In this document: positions 8,377 through 18,195 of the stretch, piece by piece
Layout: each line of letters starts with the position of its first letter
How positions within the stretch are numbered: the stretch's first letter is position 1
Origin: BOG-908 sp963850605
Lineage (GTDB): Bacteria > Pseudomonadota > Alphaproteobacteria > Acetobacterales > Acetobacteraceae
Direction of reading: 5' to 3'
Length of the DNA stretch: 64,000 nucleotides
Assembly (NCBI GenBank): GCA_963850605.1
Contig: CAWKLX010000002.1
Span: 496,001 to 560,000 of the forward strand
Notes under the pieces: model-generated
What the model was told of the DNA's origin: nothing
Databases searched by the model: none
Seen by the model: only the letters and a program-made list of their open reading frames with translations
Translations under genes and position numbers: made by a program

Positions 8377-9912
8377 TCAGAACGTGCGCGTCACCGACAA
8401 AATGACAAAATCCCGGTCCGCCAGCGGCTGGTGCGCGGCGCTGCCTAAGAAATGTGTCGCGTTGATCGCCGCCTGCCACACCGTGCGATAGGTGAAACCC
8501 AGCCCGACATCGAGGTCTCCGGCATGCGCCTGGCCGGTACCGGCCACGCTGGATGTGCCCAGGAAATTCAGCCCGAGCCCCACCGGCACCGTCAGCTCCA
8601 GATGCGGCAGCACCTCGAAGTATTGCGGCGTGAACGCGACCCGCAAACCGGCCGCGAACCGGTCGCGCCCCGGGGCCAGCGCTGCTGGGTCGCGTGTGAT
8701 ATCGACCCGGTCGTTGCAGGTAATTTCCGCCAGCAGCGAGGCGCCCTGCCACAAGCGATCCGGCGGCAATACCTCGACCAAGGAAAGCTGGGCGTGCAGC
8801 GTGTCCCCTGCCGCGTAAGGTGCCGCTGCATCGCGCGCCGCCGCGCCCGGCCCGGACAAAGGCGGCAGCACACTGGCCAGCGGCATGTTGCGGCGCCACG
8901 AGATTTCGCCGGCGATGTTGGCGGTGCCCAGATAGCCGCTTGCACTGGCCCCGTACAGCTCGATGCCGCGCGGAAATACCAGCCCGTAGTCAGAAGGCGG
9001 CGAGACGAACACCTGCGGCGACTTCGCGTCGAACCGCAGTGCATAGAACCCCAGATCGGCACCATCGCCGGTCAGGTGCAGCGCCACGCCGAACTGCCCG
9101 GCTCCGGTGGGCGTGCGGTCGCGCGCGCGCGCCAGGGCGGATTTCCCGGCAAACAGCCGCTCGCCGCCGACATCGAGGAAATCGGCCGTGCTGAAATAGC
9201 TCGACACGCCCGGCAGCCGGTTGCGCCGCCATTCCGGCTGCACATACGCCTCCAGATCGGCTCCCGGCTGTAGTTCCAGGTCCGCGACTGCCTGGGTCAC
9301 AGGCAGGAACAGCTCGCGCGCCTCGGCCAGCGGCTGGGAGGCGGCCTTGATCGCATCGACTGGCGCCTGGCCGGCGGCGATGCCGTTATCGGTGGAAAAC
9401 AGGCTCTCGCCCCACAGCAGCGTCTGCCGCCCCAGCCGGATGGTCAGGGCATGGCCGTCCAGCTCGACCTTGTCGTGGACATAGGCGGTCAGCAGCTCGG
9501 CCGTGCCGCCCTGCAGGGCCGCCACGTCCTTCGGAAAGCGGTCATAGGGGACCGACACGGGGTTGAACCCGGCGGCAGTCCGGCGCGCGGTGGATTGGTA
9601 ATAGACCGGGTCGTACCAGCCATCCGCGCTGAGATCGAGGCCGAGATCGCCCTGGCTCACATCCAGGGCCGACAGCACGTCGATGCGCTCGGAGATCACA
9701 CCCGGCGCGAAGGCGCGGTCCCCGTCATCCGCGTTGGAATCGGAAAGCAGGGCAGGGTCGGCGCCACCCACGCGCAGCCCAAGCGAGGCGCGCACGGTCG
9801 TGTCCCAGCGCAGCCGCACATCGCTGCCTGTGTCGAACGACGCTGCTGCCACCCGGCCTGGACACAGCGCCAACCCGGCGGCAAGCCAGACAGCCTCGTG
9901 CCTCAGCCGCAT
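8377..9912 (-). CDS. DUF1302 family outer-membrane protein
   Basis: A 511-residue exported protein of the DUF1302 family, which forms beta-barrel-like outer-membrane proteins usually encoded beside DUF1329. The signal peptide is MRLRHEAVWLAAGLALCPG with cleavage near VAAAS. The body is rich in alternating beta strands and ends with aromatic Phe (SVTRTF), typical of barrel proteins. The start at 9912 is preferred because it gives a clean signal peptide, though the frame is open to 10002. Its DUF1329 partner is divergent, with only 29 bp between starts. The RND transporter and Ycf48-like protein often found with this pair elsewhere are absent here. Confidence 0.85.
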   Translation of the reverse strand: MRLRHEAVWLAAGLALCPGRVAAASFDTGSDVRLRWDTTVRASLGLRVGGADPALLSDSNADDGDRAFAPGVISERIDVLSALDVSQGDLGLDLSADGWYDPVYYQSTARRTAAGFNPVSVPYDRFPKDVAALQGGTAELLTAYVHDKVELDGHALTIRLGRQTLLWGESLFSTDNGIAAGQAPVDAIKAASQPLAEARELFLPVTQAVADLELQPGADLEAYVQPEWRRNRLPGVSSYFSTADFLDVGGERLFAGKSALARARDRTPTGAGQFGVALHLTGDGADLGFYALRFDAKSPQVFVSPPSDYGLVFPRGIELYGASASGYLGTANIAGEISWRRNMPLASVLPPLSGPGAAARDAAAPYAAGDTLHAQLSLVEVLPPDRLWQGASLLAEITCNDRVDITRDPAALAPGRDRFAAGLRVAFTPQYFEVLPHLELTVPVGLGLNFLGTSSVAGTGQAHAGDLDVGLGFTYRTVWQAAINATHFLGSAAHQPLADRDFVILSVTRTF

Positions 9913-9941
9913 GCAAGGCGATGCGCATAGGAGACGAACCC

Positions 9942-11303
9942 ATGTGGACCACGCGTGCGCTGCTTGTGGCCGTCCTGGGCGGCGTCGGTTTTGGACACGC
10001 ACACGCCGCCGTCACGGGGGCCGAGGCAGACAGGCTGCGGGGCGTGCTGACGCCGGTGGGGGCCGAGCGGGCCGGCAACCGGGACGGCAGCATCCCGCCC
10101 TGGACGGGGGGCGTGGCGCCCTCCGCGCCCGGCTACCAGCAAGGCGATCCGCGTCCCGACCTGTTCCCGACCGAGGCCAAGCTGTTCAGCATCACCGCCG
10201 CCAATGCCGCGCACTACGCGGCGCGCCTGCCGGAGGGCGCGCTGGCGCTGTTCCGCGCCATGCCGGACTTCCGCATGGACGTGTACCCCAGCCATCGCAC
10301 CGCCGCCTTCCCGCAACGTGTGTATGACAACATCCTGGCCAATGCCACGCGCGCCCATGCGGCTCCGGAGGGCATTGCCTACGGTGTGGCCGGGGCCGTG
10401 GGTGGCGTGCCGTTCCCCATTCCGCAGAACGGCACCGAGATCGTCTGGAACCATTTGCTCGCGTTCTGGGGCACTGCGCGCGAGGCGCATGTCAGCACCT
10501 ATGTCGGTGCCGCGGACGGCACGGTGGAACTGACCGCGTCGTACAGCGAAATGACCGATTTCCCGTATTACTTTGCCGATGCACGACGCGACTATTTCGG
10601 CGGCTATTATTTCAAGACACGCCGCGTGCAGGATGCGCCCGCATCCGATGCCGACCAGGCCTATATCGCCTGGCAGCCGATCGACACCGCCCGCGACCGC
10701 TACGTTGCGTGGCGCCTGCTGCCGGGCGAGCACCGCGTGCGCAAGGCGCCGTCTCTGTCGTACGACACACCGGACGCGGACGCCAACGGGCTGGAAGCGC
10801 TCGACGAATACTATCTTTTTTTCGGCGGTCCCGACCGGTACGATTTTCGTATCCTGGGCAAGCGCGAGATGTATGTGCCCTACAACAACAACCGCATGTA
10901 CCTGCATACGGCGCGCGCCGCCATCGGCCCGCGCCACGAGGTGCCGGGCGAGATCCGGTACGAGCTGCACCGCGTCTGGGTGGTCGATGGCACGCTGGCA
11001 CCCGGCAAGCATCACGTGGCACCGCACCGCCGGCTGTATATCGACGAGGATAGCTGGCTGGTGCTGTACAGCGATTCCTGGGACGAGGATGGCAAACTCT
11101 GGAAGTTCGGCCACGCGACCGTGTACGTGTTGCCGGAGCTGCCGACGGTGATTACGGGCACGCAATTCATCTACGATTTGCTGCTGGGCGGCTATGTGGC
11201 CGATTTCTGTTTCGCCGGTGAGCGCACGCAGTATCGCGTGACCGGGCCGCATGATGCGTCGGTGTTTTCGGCGCAGGCACTTGCGGCGAGTTCGGAAAGG
11301 TAA
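9942..11303 (+). CDS. DUF1329 family protein (outer-membrane lipoprotein-sorting-like)
   Basis: A 453-residue exported protein of the DUF1329 family, related in fold to LolA/LolB carriers and paired with DUF1302 barrels. It starts with ATG at 9942, 8 bases after an AGGAG ribosome site, and has the signal peptide MWTTRALLVAVLGGVGFGHAHA. The family signature GNRDGSIPPWTGG follows near residue 50, and the C-terminal half has the YVPYNNNRMY and RLYIDEDSW segments. It probably handles a hydrophobic ligand in the periplasm for the divergent outer-membrane partner; this is inferred from the pairing. Confidence 0.87.
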   Translation: MWTTRALLVAVLGGVGFGHAHAAVTGAEADRLRGVLTPVGAERAGNRDGSIPPWTGGVAPSAPGYQQGDPRPDLFPTEAKLFSITAANAAHYAARLPEGALALFRAMPDFRMDVYPSHRTAAFPQRVYDNILANATRAHAAPEGIAYGVAGAVGGVPFPIPQNGTEIVWNHLLAFWGTAREAHVSTYVGAADGTVELTASYSEMTDFPYYFADARRDYFGGYYFKTRRVQDAPASDADQAYIAWQPIDTARDRYVAWRLLPGEHRVRKAPSLSYDTPDADANGLEALDEYYLFFGGPDRYDFRILGKREMYVPYNNNRMYLHTARAAIGPRHEVPGEIRYELHRVWVVDGTLAPGKHHVAPHRRLYIDEDSWLVLYSDSWDEDGKLWKFGHATVYVLPELPTVITGTQFIYDLLLGGYVADFCFAGERTQYRVTGPHDASVFSAQALAASSER

Positions 11304-11307
11304 GCGC

Positions 11308-11400
11308 TTCTTTTTTGCAAAAAAGAACCAAAAAACTTTTATCAGTGCTGTCCCCGACCAAACTGACAAAAGTCTTTTGGTTCTTTTCTTCAGAAAAGAA
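11308..11400. terminator. pair of TTCTTTT-type hairpins between convergent genes
   Basis: Two A/T hairpins: TTCTTTTTTGCAAAAAAGAA (11308-11327) and TTCTTTTCTTCAGAAAAGAA (11381-11400). They lie between the converging DUF1329 and anti-sigma genes and can act in both directions. The second belongs to a family repeated at 17112, 36081 and 51134, with a related one near 18172. Confidence 0.7.
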
Positions 11401-11411
11401 CTGCTTTCTTC

Positions 11412-12155
11412 CTAAATGTTCAACTCCCCATAAGCCTTGCTCGCAATCCGCATCATCTCCCCGGCACTCATCTCCCCCGTGAGCACCGCCCCCACTACAT
11501 CGTCCTGCCAGATGCACTCACGCAGCCGGCCGCGCCGCAGCAGATCGAACCTTGCTTCGCCAGAAGATCGCCGGATGTAGATGGTCAGCGGCGCGGCCCG
11601 TTCGTTGCGATAGACCAGACCGGCCGCCGGACTGGTGCCGTGCCGGAACAGGTCGATCGCCACAAGCCGGTAGCCAAAGCGGGAGAGGTCCGGCGGCCGC
11701 ACCGCAAGCGACAGGCGATCCTGCAGCAGCCTTGCCCCGGGGGCGCCTTGCGGCAGCGACGCGCCGGCGAATTCCGTTTCGGGCCGCCACGTCCCGTCAT
11801 GGGCGGCCTCGGCCTCGGCCAGGATCGTGTCGGCGGCGGGCGCGAACAGGCGCACGCCGCCCGCCAGCAGCACCAGTGCCACCGACGCCGCCAGCGCCAG
11901 GCGCCAGGCGCGAGGGCGGCCGGCGGGCGCGGGCGCGGCCCGCCGGACGAGCGTTATCCAGTGGGACGGCAGGCTCTGATCGGCGACCGGGGCGAGGTAT
12001 GCGGCCAGCCTCTGCTTGTCCTGCTGAAAGGCGGTGACCCGCGCCGCGAAATCCGGATCGGCCTGCATGGCGCGCTCCACGTCGGCACGGCCGTGCGCGT
12101 CCAGCTCGCCATCGATGTAGGCGTGCAGCATGTCGTCGCGGGGCAGGGCGGTCAT
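11412..12155 (-). CDS. anti-sigma factor, membrane-anchored
   Basis: A 247-residue anti-sigma factor. The N-terminal helical domain (MTALPRDDMLHAYIDGELD) carries the typical anti-sigma fold but without the HxxxCxxC zinc motif. One transmembrane span lies at about residues 84-103 (ALAASVALVLLAGGVRLF) and a periplasmic domain follows. It overlaps the sigma gene by 4 bp, so the two are made together, and the sigma factor is expected to be held at the membrane until a signal is sensed. The stimulus is unknown. Confidence 0.85.
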   Translation of the reverse strand: MTALPRDDMLHAYIDGELDAHGRADVERAMQADPDFAARVTAFQQDKQRLAAYLAPVADQSLPSHWITLVRRAAPAPAGRPRAWRLALAASVALVLLAGGVRLFAPAADTILAEAEAAHDGTWRPETEFAGASLPQGAPGARLLQDRLSLAVRPPDLSRFGYRLVAIDLFRHGTSPAAGLVYRNERAAPLTIYIRRSSGEARFDLLRRGRLRECIWQDDVVGAVLTGEMSAGEMMRIASKAYGELNI

Positions 12156-12646
12156 TGTGCAGCACGCCCGCGCGAAACCGGGTTCTCGGACGCTTCCAGC
12201 GCCTGACGCAACGCCGCGCGGGCGCGGGCCAGGCGCGACATCACGGTGCCGGCCGGTATCGCCAGCTCGTCGGCAACCTGGCGGTAGCTCAGCCCTTCCA
12301 CGCCGACGAGCAGCAGGATCTGCCGGTGCTCTACGCTCAATCCGGCCATCGCCCGGCCGAAATCCCGGACGCCGGACGAATCCTGTGGCGGGGCGCTGAG
12401 CGCCAGATCGTCCTCCATGTCTCGCACGTCCACCACACTGCCCCTGCCGCGCCTGCGCCTCAGCTCGTCCACGAACAGGTTATGCAAGATCGAGCGCAGC
12501 CACGCGCCCATTCGCACGCGATTCTGCAACGCATCGGGCCGGCGCAGCGCCCGCTCGATACAATCCTGCACCAGGTCATCGGCTTCTCCGGTGCGGCCGG
12601 CCAGACCGGCCGCGTAACGCCGCAAAGCCGGCAACTGGGCAATCAT
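12152..12646 (-). CDS. ECF-type RNA polymerase sigma factor
   Basis: Sigma-70 family ECF factor of about 164 residues. Region 2 spans the LRRYAAGL...DDLVQDCIERAL segment and region 4 the SYRQVADELAIPAGTVMSRLARARAAL helix-turn-helix. The start at 12646 (MIAQLPALRRYA) is chosen by family length; the frame is open upstream to 12781 and no strong ribosome site was found. The cognate membrane anti-sigma factor follows directly. The divergent TIGR03118-type gene starting at 12839 is a plausible target, but no ECF -35/-10 sequence could be assigned with confidence. Confidence 0.88.
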   Translation of the reverse strand: MIAQLPALRRYAAGLAGRTGEADDLVQDCIERALRRPDALQNRVRMGAWLRSILHNLFVDELRRRRGRGSVVDVRDMEDDLALSAPPQDSSGVRDFGRAMAGLSVEHRQILLLVGVEGLSYRQVADELAIPAGTVMSRLARARAALRQALEASENPVSRGRAAQ

Positions 12647-12838
12647 GTCGTCTGCAAAGATGCCGGCCTCCGCGCCTTTCCATCGTGGACCATAGACGTG
12701 GCCAGACCGCCGATATTCCGCGCCGCACAACCGCACACGGCAAAAATGCGGGTGCGGGTGGAATAGACGGCCGGGCCGCATCGTCCACCTCGTGCGGCAC
12801 CGCCACCCCGGCGTGCTGGCCGCACGGAGAAAACTCCC

Positions 12839-13906
12839 ATGTCACGACTGCTCGCGCGATCCGCCCTTCTGCTACTGACCGCCGCTTTTGCCTCGCCGGC
12901 TGCTCATGCCCAGGGCGGATACACTGTAAAGAACCTGGTCTCCGACCAGGCTGGCCGCGCCGTCTCGCAGGACCCGAACCTGGTCAATGCCTGGGGCGTG
13001 GCCTTCTTTCCAGGCGGTGCCTTCTGGGTGAACGACAACGCCACCGGCCTGTCCACGTTGTATGATGGGCAGGGCAACGTGATCCCCGTCGCCTTCACCG
13101 TGCCAGCGCCTCCTGGCCAGACCACGCCGTCGGCACCGACCGGTATCGTTATCAATACAACGGGCGACTTCCTGGTGCCCGGCACGCAGCTGCCGGCCGC
13201 GTTCATCTTTGCCACCGAGGACGGCACGATCTCGGCCTGGGCGGGCGGGCTGCCCAAGAACCCGCTCGCTGCGGTGCTGGCCGTCGACAATTCCGGTGCC
13301 GGGGCGGTGTACAAAGGGCTGGAGTTCGGCACCACGGCGGCGGGCAATTTCATCTACGCCACCAACTTCCGGGCCGGCACCGTCGATGTGTACGACAGCA
13401 AGTTTGCGCCCGCCGGCGGGCAGCTGCTGGGCAGTTTCGCCGATCCCAAGATCCAGAAGGGCTACGCGCCATTCGGGATCCGCAACATCGCCGGCAATCT
13501 GTTCGTCAGCTACGCCAAGCAGAACGCCGCCAAGCATGACGACACACCCGGCCTTGGCCGCGGCTACGTGGACGTGTTCGATACCGATGGACGGCTGTTG
13601 CAGCGTTTCGCCAGCGGCGGCGAGCTGAACGCGCCCTGGGGCATGGCCCTGGCGCCAGCCGGCTTCGGCGCGCTGAGCAACACGGTGCTGGTCGGCAATT
13701 TCGGCGACGGGGTGATCAACGCTTACAGCCTGGACGGCCGTTTCGTGGCACCCCTGGGCGATCGCCATGGGCGCCCGCTCGTTGTCGACGGGCTCTGGGG
13801 GATCTACTTCGGCGGCGCGGCGGCTGCCACCCCGGACACGCTGTTCTTCGCCGCCGGCCCTGGCCACGAGAGCCACGGCCTGTTCGGTTCGATCACGCCG
13901 AACTGA
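12839..13906 (+). CDS. TIGR03118-type exported beta-propeller protein
   Basis: A 355-residue exported protein of the TIGR03118 family, whose biochemical role is unknown. A signal peptide (about residues 1-24, ending AHAQ) is followed by repeated propeller blades with motifs such as LVNAWGVAF, FIYATNFRAGTVDVYD, APWGMALAP and VVDGLWGIYFGG. A GGAG ribosome site lies just ahead of the ATG. It is divergent from the ECF sigma/anti-sigma pair, and a strong hairpin follows its stop. Confidence 0.82.
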   Translation: MSRLLARSALLLLTAAFASPAAHAQGGYTVKNLVSDQAGRAVSQDPNLVNAWGVAFFPGGAFWVNDNATGLSTLYDGQGNVIPVAFTVPAPPGQTTPSAPTGIVINTTGDFLVPGTQLPAAFIFATEDGTISAWAGGLPKNPLAAVLAVDNSGAGAVYKGLEFGTTAAGNFIYATNFRAGTVDVYDSKFAPAGGQLLGSFADPKIQKGYAPFGIRNIAGNLFVSYAKQNAAKHDDTPGLGRGYVDVFDTDGRLLQRFASGGELNAPWGMALAPAGFGALSNTVLVGNFGDGVINAYSLDGRFVAPLGDRHGRPLVVDGLWGIYFGGAAAATPDTLFFAAGPGHESHGLFGSITPN

Positions 13907-13912
13907 CGTGAC

Positions 13913-13951
13913 GGCGATCAGCCGGTCCGGTGCGCGGTCCGGCTGATCGCC
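13913..13951. terminator. GC-rich hairpin after the TIGR03118-type gene
   Basis: A perfect 13-bp inverted repeat, GGCGATCAGCCGG (13913-13925) and CCGGCTGATCGCC (13939-13951), with a 13-base loop. It lies between converging genes, 6 bases after one stop and 3 bases before the other. No T-tract follows, so it may work as a transcript-stabilising or Rho-assisted structure. Confidence 0.65.
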
Positions 13952-13954
13952 TCG

Positions 13955-14405
13955 TCAGGCGACAACGTCCGCCGGCAATCCTTCGAACGGGTCCAGCGCG
14001 GCCACGTCCATCGGCCCGAAATGGCGCAGGTTGCGCGTCAGCACTGTGCAGCCATGATGCTGGGCCGTAGCTGCGATCGCCAGATCGGCGAAACCGGGGC
14101 TGTGGCCCGAAGCCCGCGTCCGGTCCGATAACCGGCCGAGGGCGCGAGCGACAGGGATGGTAAGCGGCAGGATACGGGCGCTGTAGAGGTGCAGCACTGT
14201 TTCCAGCCATGCGCCAAGGCGATCGGCTTTCTGCGTAGCCCCAAGGCGGCGGCTCTTGGAGATGCCATCCTCGACCTCGGCTACGGTGACGACTGATAGG
14301 AACAGCAGAGGGCTGTTACGGTCCATCCAGGCGGCAAGCTGAGCATGGGCGACCGTCTTTTGCGGGGAGCCGGCCGACAGTACAGTTCGTGTCAACCAGA
14401 TACAC
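13955..14405 (-). pseudogene. vapC: VapC-type PIN-domain toxin, frameshifted at the active site
   Basis: PIN-domain ribonuclease toxin of a type II system. The N-terminal VYLVDTN (GTG start at 14405, 3 bases after the antitoxin stop) is in one frame, and the rest (VLSAGSPQKTV, LFLSVVTVAEVEDGI, SPGFADLAIAATA) is in another. An extra base at 14384, immediately after DTN, explains the shift; removing it restores a normal VapC of about 149 residues with acidic residues in VDTN, VAEVEDG and FADLAI. As read, the toxin would be inactive. A sequencing error is equally possible. Confidence 0.85.
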
Positions 14406-14408
14406 CAA

Positions 14409-14660
14409 TCAGAACTCGATTTCGCGCCAGTCCTCGGTGCGAGCTGGCAGGTCCTCGGCGGCGAGCGGGGTTTCGGCCAGCAGGCGGCCGAAGGAGGGAA
14501 CGTTGGACAGGCGTGTCCATTCCTCAAAGCTGAGGATGACAGCTTCGGGGCGGCCGTGGCGGGTGACGATGGAGGGCTCACCGCGTTTCGCCGTGTCGAT
14601 GACGGCCGACAAGGTGGCTTTGGCTTCGCGGAGCTGCAGTTCGAGCATCGTGACTTCCAT
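14409..14660 (-). CDS. vapB: Phd/YefM-family antitoxin
   Basis: An 83-residue antitoxin that should bind and block the adjacent PIN toxin and repress the operon. The N-terminal MLELQLREAKATLSAVIDTAKRG and the HGRPEAVILSFEEW segment are typical of the Phd/YefM fold; the acidic C-terminal tail (EDLPARTEDWREIEF) is the expected toxin-binding part. The ATG at 14660 is chosen, with a second Met four codons later. It remains intact while its toxin is frameshifted. Confidence 0.87.
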   Translation of the reverse strand: MEVTMLELQLREAKATLSAVIDTAKRGEPSIVTRHGRPEAVILSFEEWTRLSNVPSFGRLLAETPLAAEDLPARTEDWREIEF

Positions 14661-14706
14661 GACTAATGTAGTCACAATAGCATGATCACGTCGGAAAGCA
14701 ACGGGT

Positions 14707-15924
<1,218 letters not shown>

Positions 15925-16051
15925 GGGGCGCTGTCCGGTTCTTTTGGGGCGAGCGCCCTAGATAGGCCGGTTGCAGTGGGTTTGTCAGGCTGGATCGGCC
16001 CGGGTAAGCGGACGGCCTACATCGCCATAGGAGGCGCGCCTGCTTCGAGCC

Positions 16052-17027
16052 ATGTCGGGCCACGCGCCACCCGCCGTTCTCCAGGCGGGCAGCGCCGCGC
16101 AAGCGGCTTGCGTGCAGGCCGTGTGGATCGACCTTGAAAGTCCTGCCGATGCCGAGCGCCTGGAGGTCGCGCATGCCACCGGCCTGGCGGTGCCGGGGCG
16201 GCAGGAAGTGGCCGAGATCGAAAGCTCCAGCCGGCTGTCCGAAACCGGTGGCGTGCTGACTTTAAGCACGCCGATGCTGAGCCGGGCCGCCGACGGCACG
16301 CTGATGGTGGCGCCCGTTGGTTTCGGTCCTGTCGCCGGGGCGGCTGCTGACGATCCGGTTCGCGGGGTCGGTCGTGTTCGACCGGTTTGCCGAGAGCTGG
16401 CGCTGCCCGGATGAAGCGACGGCATCGGGCGTGGCACCTTTTCTGGGCATCCTTGAAGCGGTGGTGGACCGTCTCGCCGACGTGCTGGAACAGATCGGCG
16501 GCGAGATGGACGCCCTGTCGGCCGAGGTGTTCGCCCGCGGTGCCGAGTCCGGCGGATCGTCGCGCCGGCGTGACCAGTTTCTGCAGGCGACCCTGGCCGC
16601 CACAGGCCGCACCGGCACCCGCGTCTCGCAGTTGCGCGATGCGCTTCTCGGTGTCAGCCGGATCGTGCGCTACGTGCCCGAGGCCGCGAAAGACTGGCTG
16701 GACGAGCCGGCCCGCCGTCGGCTGACGACGCTGGAGCGCGACTTGGTCTCCCTGGCCGATTACGATGTGCAGTTGACGGGCAAGGTGCAGTTCCTGCTCG
16801 ACGCGACCTTGGGCTTCATCAGCATCGAACAGAACAACACGATAAAAGTGCTGACGGTGGTGAGCATAGTGGGCATTCCGCCAACCTTCATAGCCAGCCT
16901 ATACGGCATGAATTTTCATAATATGCCCGAGCTTGGTTGGAAGTATGGCTATCAATACGGGCTGAGCCTGATCGTATTCAGCATCGTCCTGCCCCTGCTG
17001 CTCTTCTGGCGCCGTGGATGGCTGTAG
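16052..17027 (+). pseudogene. corA: CorA-family magnesium transporter, one-base frameshift
   Basis: Divalent-cation channel of the CorA family. The N-terminal cytoplasmic domain (from 16052 to LMVAPVGF) and the remainder (VLSPGRLLTIRF onward) are in different frames. One extra G at 16325 or 16326 joins them, giving 324 residues, the usual length. The C-terminus has the two membrane helices and the signature YGMNF, with the usual acidic residue further on (MPEL). The gene runs opposite to trpB and trpF and so was inserted into the trp cluster. Whether the shift is real decides whether it is functional. Confidence 0.85.
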
Positions 17028-17111
17028 TCATCCCGGACAGCACCGGAATAATCTTCTGAGTTTAGGCTGAAAACGGGCCCAGTAAAAGAGATGATAGACA
17101 AAAGTTCTTTG

Positions 17112-17133
17112 CTTCTTTCTTTCAAGAAAGAAG
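17112..17133. terminator. TTCTTTC hairpin repeat overlapping the trpF stop
   Basis: Stem CTTCTTTCTT (17112-17121) pairs with AAGAAAGAAG (17124-17133). It belongs to the dispersed hairpin family and sits between converging corA and trpF. The trpF stop (17122-17124) is inside it, so the last residues of TrpF are coded by repeat sequence. Confidence 0.7.
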
Positions 17134-17748
17134 GCCTTTTGCTGCTTTCACGAATGCCGTAATCCGCGCGGGGTCTTTGACGCCAGGCGCACTCTCCACC
17201 CCGGACGAGACATCCACAGCGGGCGCCCCGCTCTGCCGCACAGCCTCACCCACATTCTCGGGCGTCAGACCGCCAGCCAGCAGCCAAAGCGCGCCGGGGT
17301 CCCAGCCGGCCAGCATGGACCAGTCCATACGCAGCCCCAGCCCGCCCGGGCGGTCGGCCTCCGGCGGCGGCTTGGGTTCCACGACAAGGGCGGCGGCGAT
17401 GCCCGCGGTTTCGGGCAGGTCCTGCGGCCGTGCGACGCCCAACGTGTGCCAGACCGGCACGTCGAACTTGGCGCGGATGAAGCTGAGCCGTTCCGGAGGT
17501 GTGTAAAGCTGCAGCGCGTGGAGATGCAGCGTGTCGAGCACGCGGGCCAGGTCGTCGTCGGTCGGGTCCACGAACAACCCGACTCGGGCGGGGCCGCCGG
17601 GCAGCCGGGCGGAGAGCTGGGCTGCCATCCCTGGGGAGACGCAACGGGGCGACACTCCGTGGAACACGAAGCCCACCCAGTCCGCACCCGCTTCGGCGGC
17701 GGCGTCGAACGCGGCGGGGCTGTTCACCCCGCAGATCTTTACCCGCAC
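17122..17748 (-). CDS. trpF: phosphoribosylanthranilate isomerase
   Basis: Isomerises phosphoribosylanthranilate in tryptophan synthesis. The start is taken as GTG at 17748, giving VRVKICGVNSP, the canonical TrpF beginning with its catalytic Cys. FVFHGVSPRCVSP, FVDPTDDDL and the C-terminal DVSSGVESAPGVKD (catalytic Asp and phosphate site) follow. The length is 208 residues. The GTG lies 10 bases after the lapA-like stop, as in the conserved ihfB-lapA-trpF order. Confidence 0.95.
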   Translation of the reverse strand: MRVKICGVNSPAAFDAAAEAGADWVGFVFHGVSPRCVSPGMAAQLSARLPGGPARVGLFVDPTDDDLARVLDTLHLHALQLYTPPERLSFIRAKFDVPVWHTLGVARPQDLPETAGIAAALVVEPKPPPEADRPGGLGLRMDWSMLAGWDPGALWLLAGGLTPENVGEAVRQSGAPAVDVSSGVESAPGVKDPARITAFVKAAKGLLS

Positions 17749-17758
17749 GCGGCTGCGA

Positions 17759-18085
17759 TCATTTCGGCGCCGCCAGCGCCGGCGCCATGCGCCTTCCGGG
17801 GCGAACGATCGGCGGTGGTGCCGTGTGGGTGCGCAACTCCGCCTGCAAGGCAGCAGCCCTGCGCTCCGCCCGGCGATGCCGGTTGCGGGCAGCAAGCGTG
17901 CCGAACCAAACGAACAGCGCCCCCAGGAAGAAAAACAGGCCGGAGCAGGCCAGGATGGCGATGGAGACGGGCAGCTCGACGGAGAAGTCGGTGGGCCACA
18001 ACCCGAGCGGCACGCTCTGCTGGTTGGAGAGCGCGAAGGCGATGAGCAGGATCAGGAAGGGAAGCAGCATGAGGAAGCGCAGCAT
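17759..18085 (-). CDS. lapA: LapA/DUF1049 membrane protein
   Basis: A 108-residue protein with two transmembrane helices (about residues 4-22 and 41-64) and a basic, Ala/Arg-rich cytoplasmic tail, matching the lipopolysaccharide assembly protein A domain family (DUF1049). The conserved NQQSVPLGLWP segment lies between the helices. It sits between ihfB and trpF, as in related genomes. The ATG at 18085 is preferred over an in-frame TTG at 18097. Its exact role in this group is not established. Confidence 0.82.
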   Translation of the reverse strand: MLRFLMLLPFLILLIAFALSNQQSVPLGLWPTDFSVELPVSIAILACSGLFFFLGALFVWFGTLAARNRHRRAERRAAALQAELRTHTAPPPIVRPGRRMAPALAAPK

Positions 18086-18105
18086 GGACACACCCAAAGG
18101 AAGAA

Positions 18106-18195
18106 GTTCTTTTTGACAAAAAGAACGAAGAAATTTTTAGGCCGTTGCGGGCTCAATAGCCAAATGTTGCTTGCTTCTTTTTCTCAAGAAAGGAG
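18106..18195. terminator. two A/T hairpins between ihfB and the lapA-like gene
   Basis: GTTCTTTTT gac AAAAAGAAC (18106-18126) is a perfect 9-bp stem, and a second imperfect hairpin, GCTTCTTTTTCTCAAGAAAGG, lies at about 18172-18192. The second overlaps the ihfB stop (18184-18186). Both resemble the dispersed hairpin family and would reduce read-through from ihfB into lapA and trpF. Confidence 0.55.
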
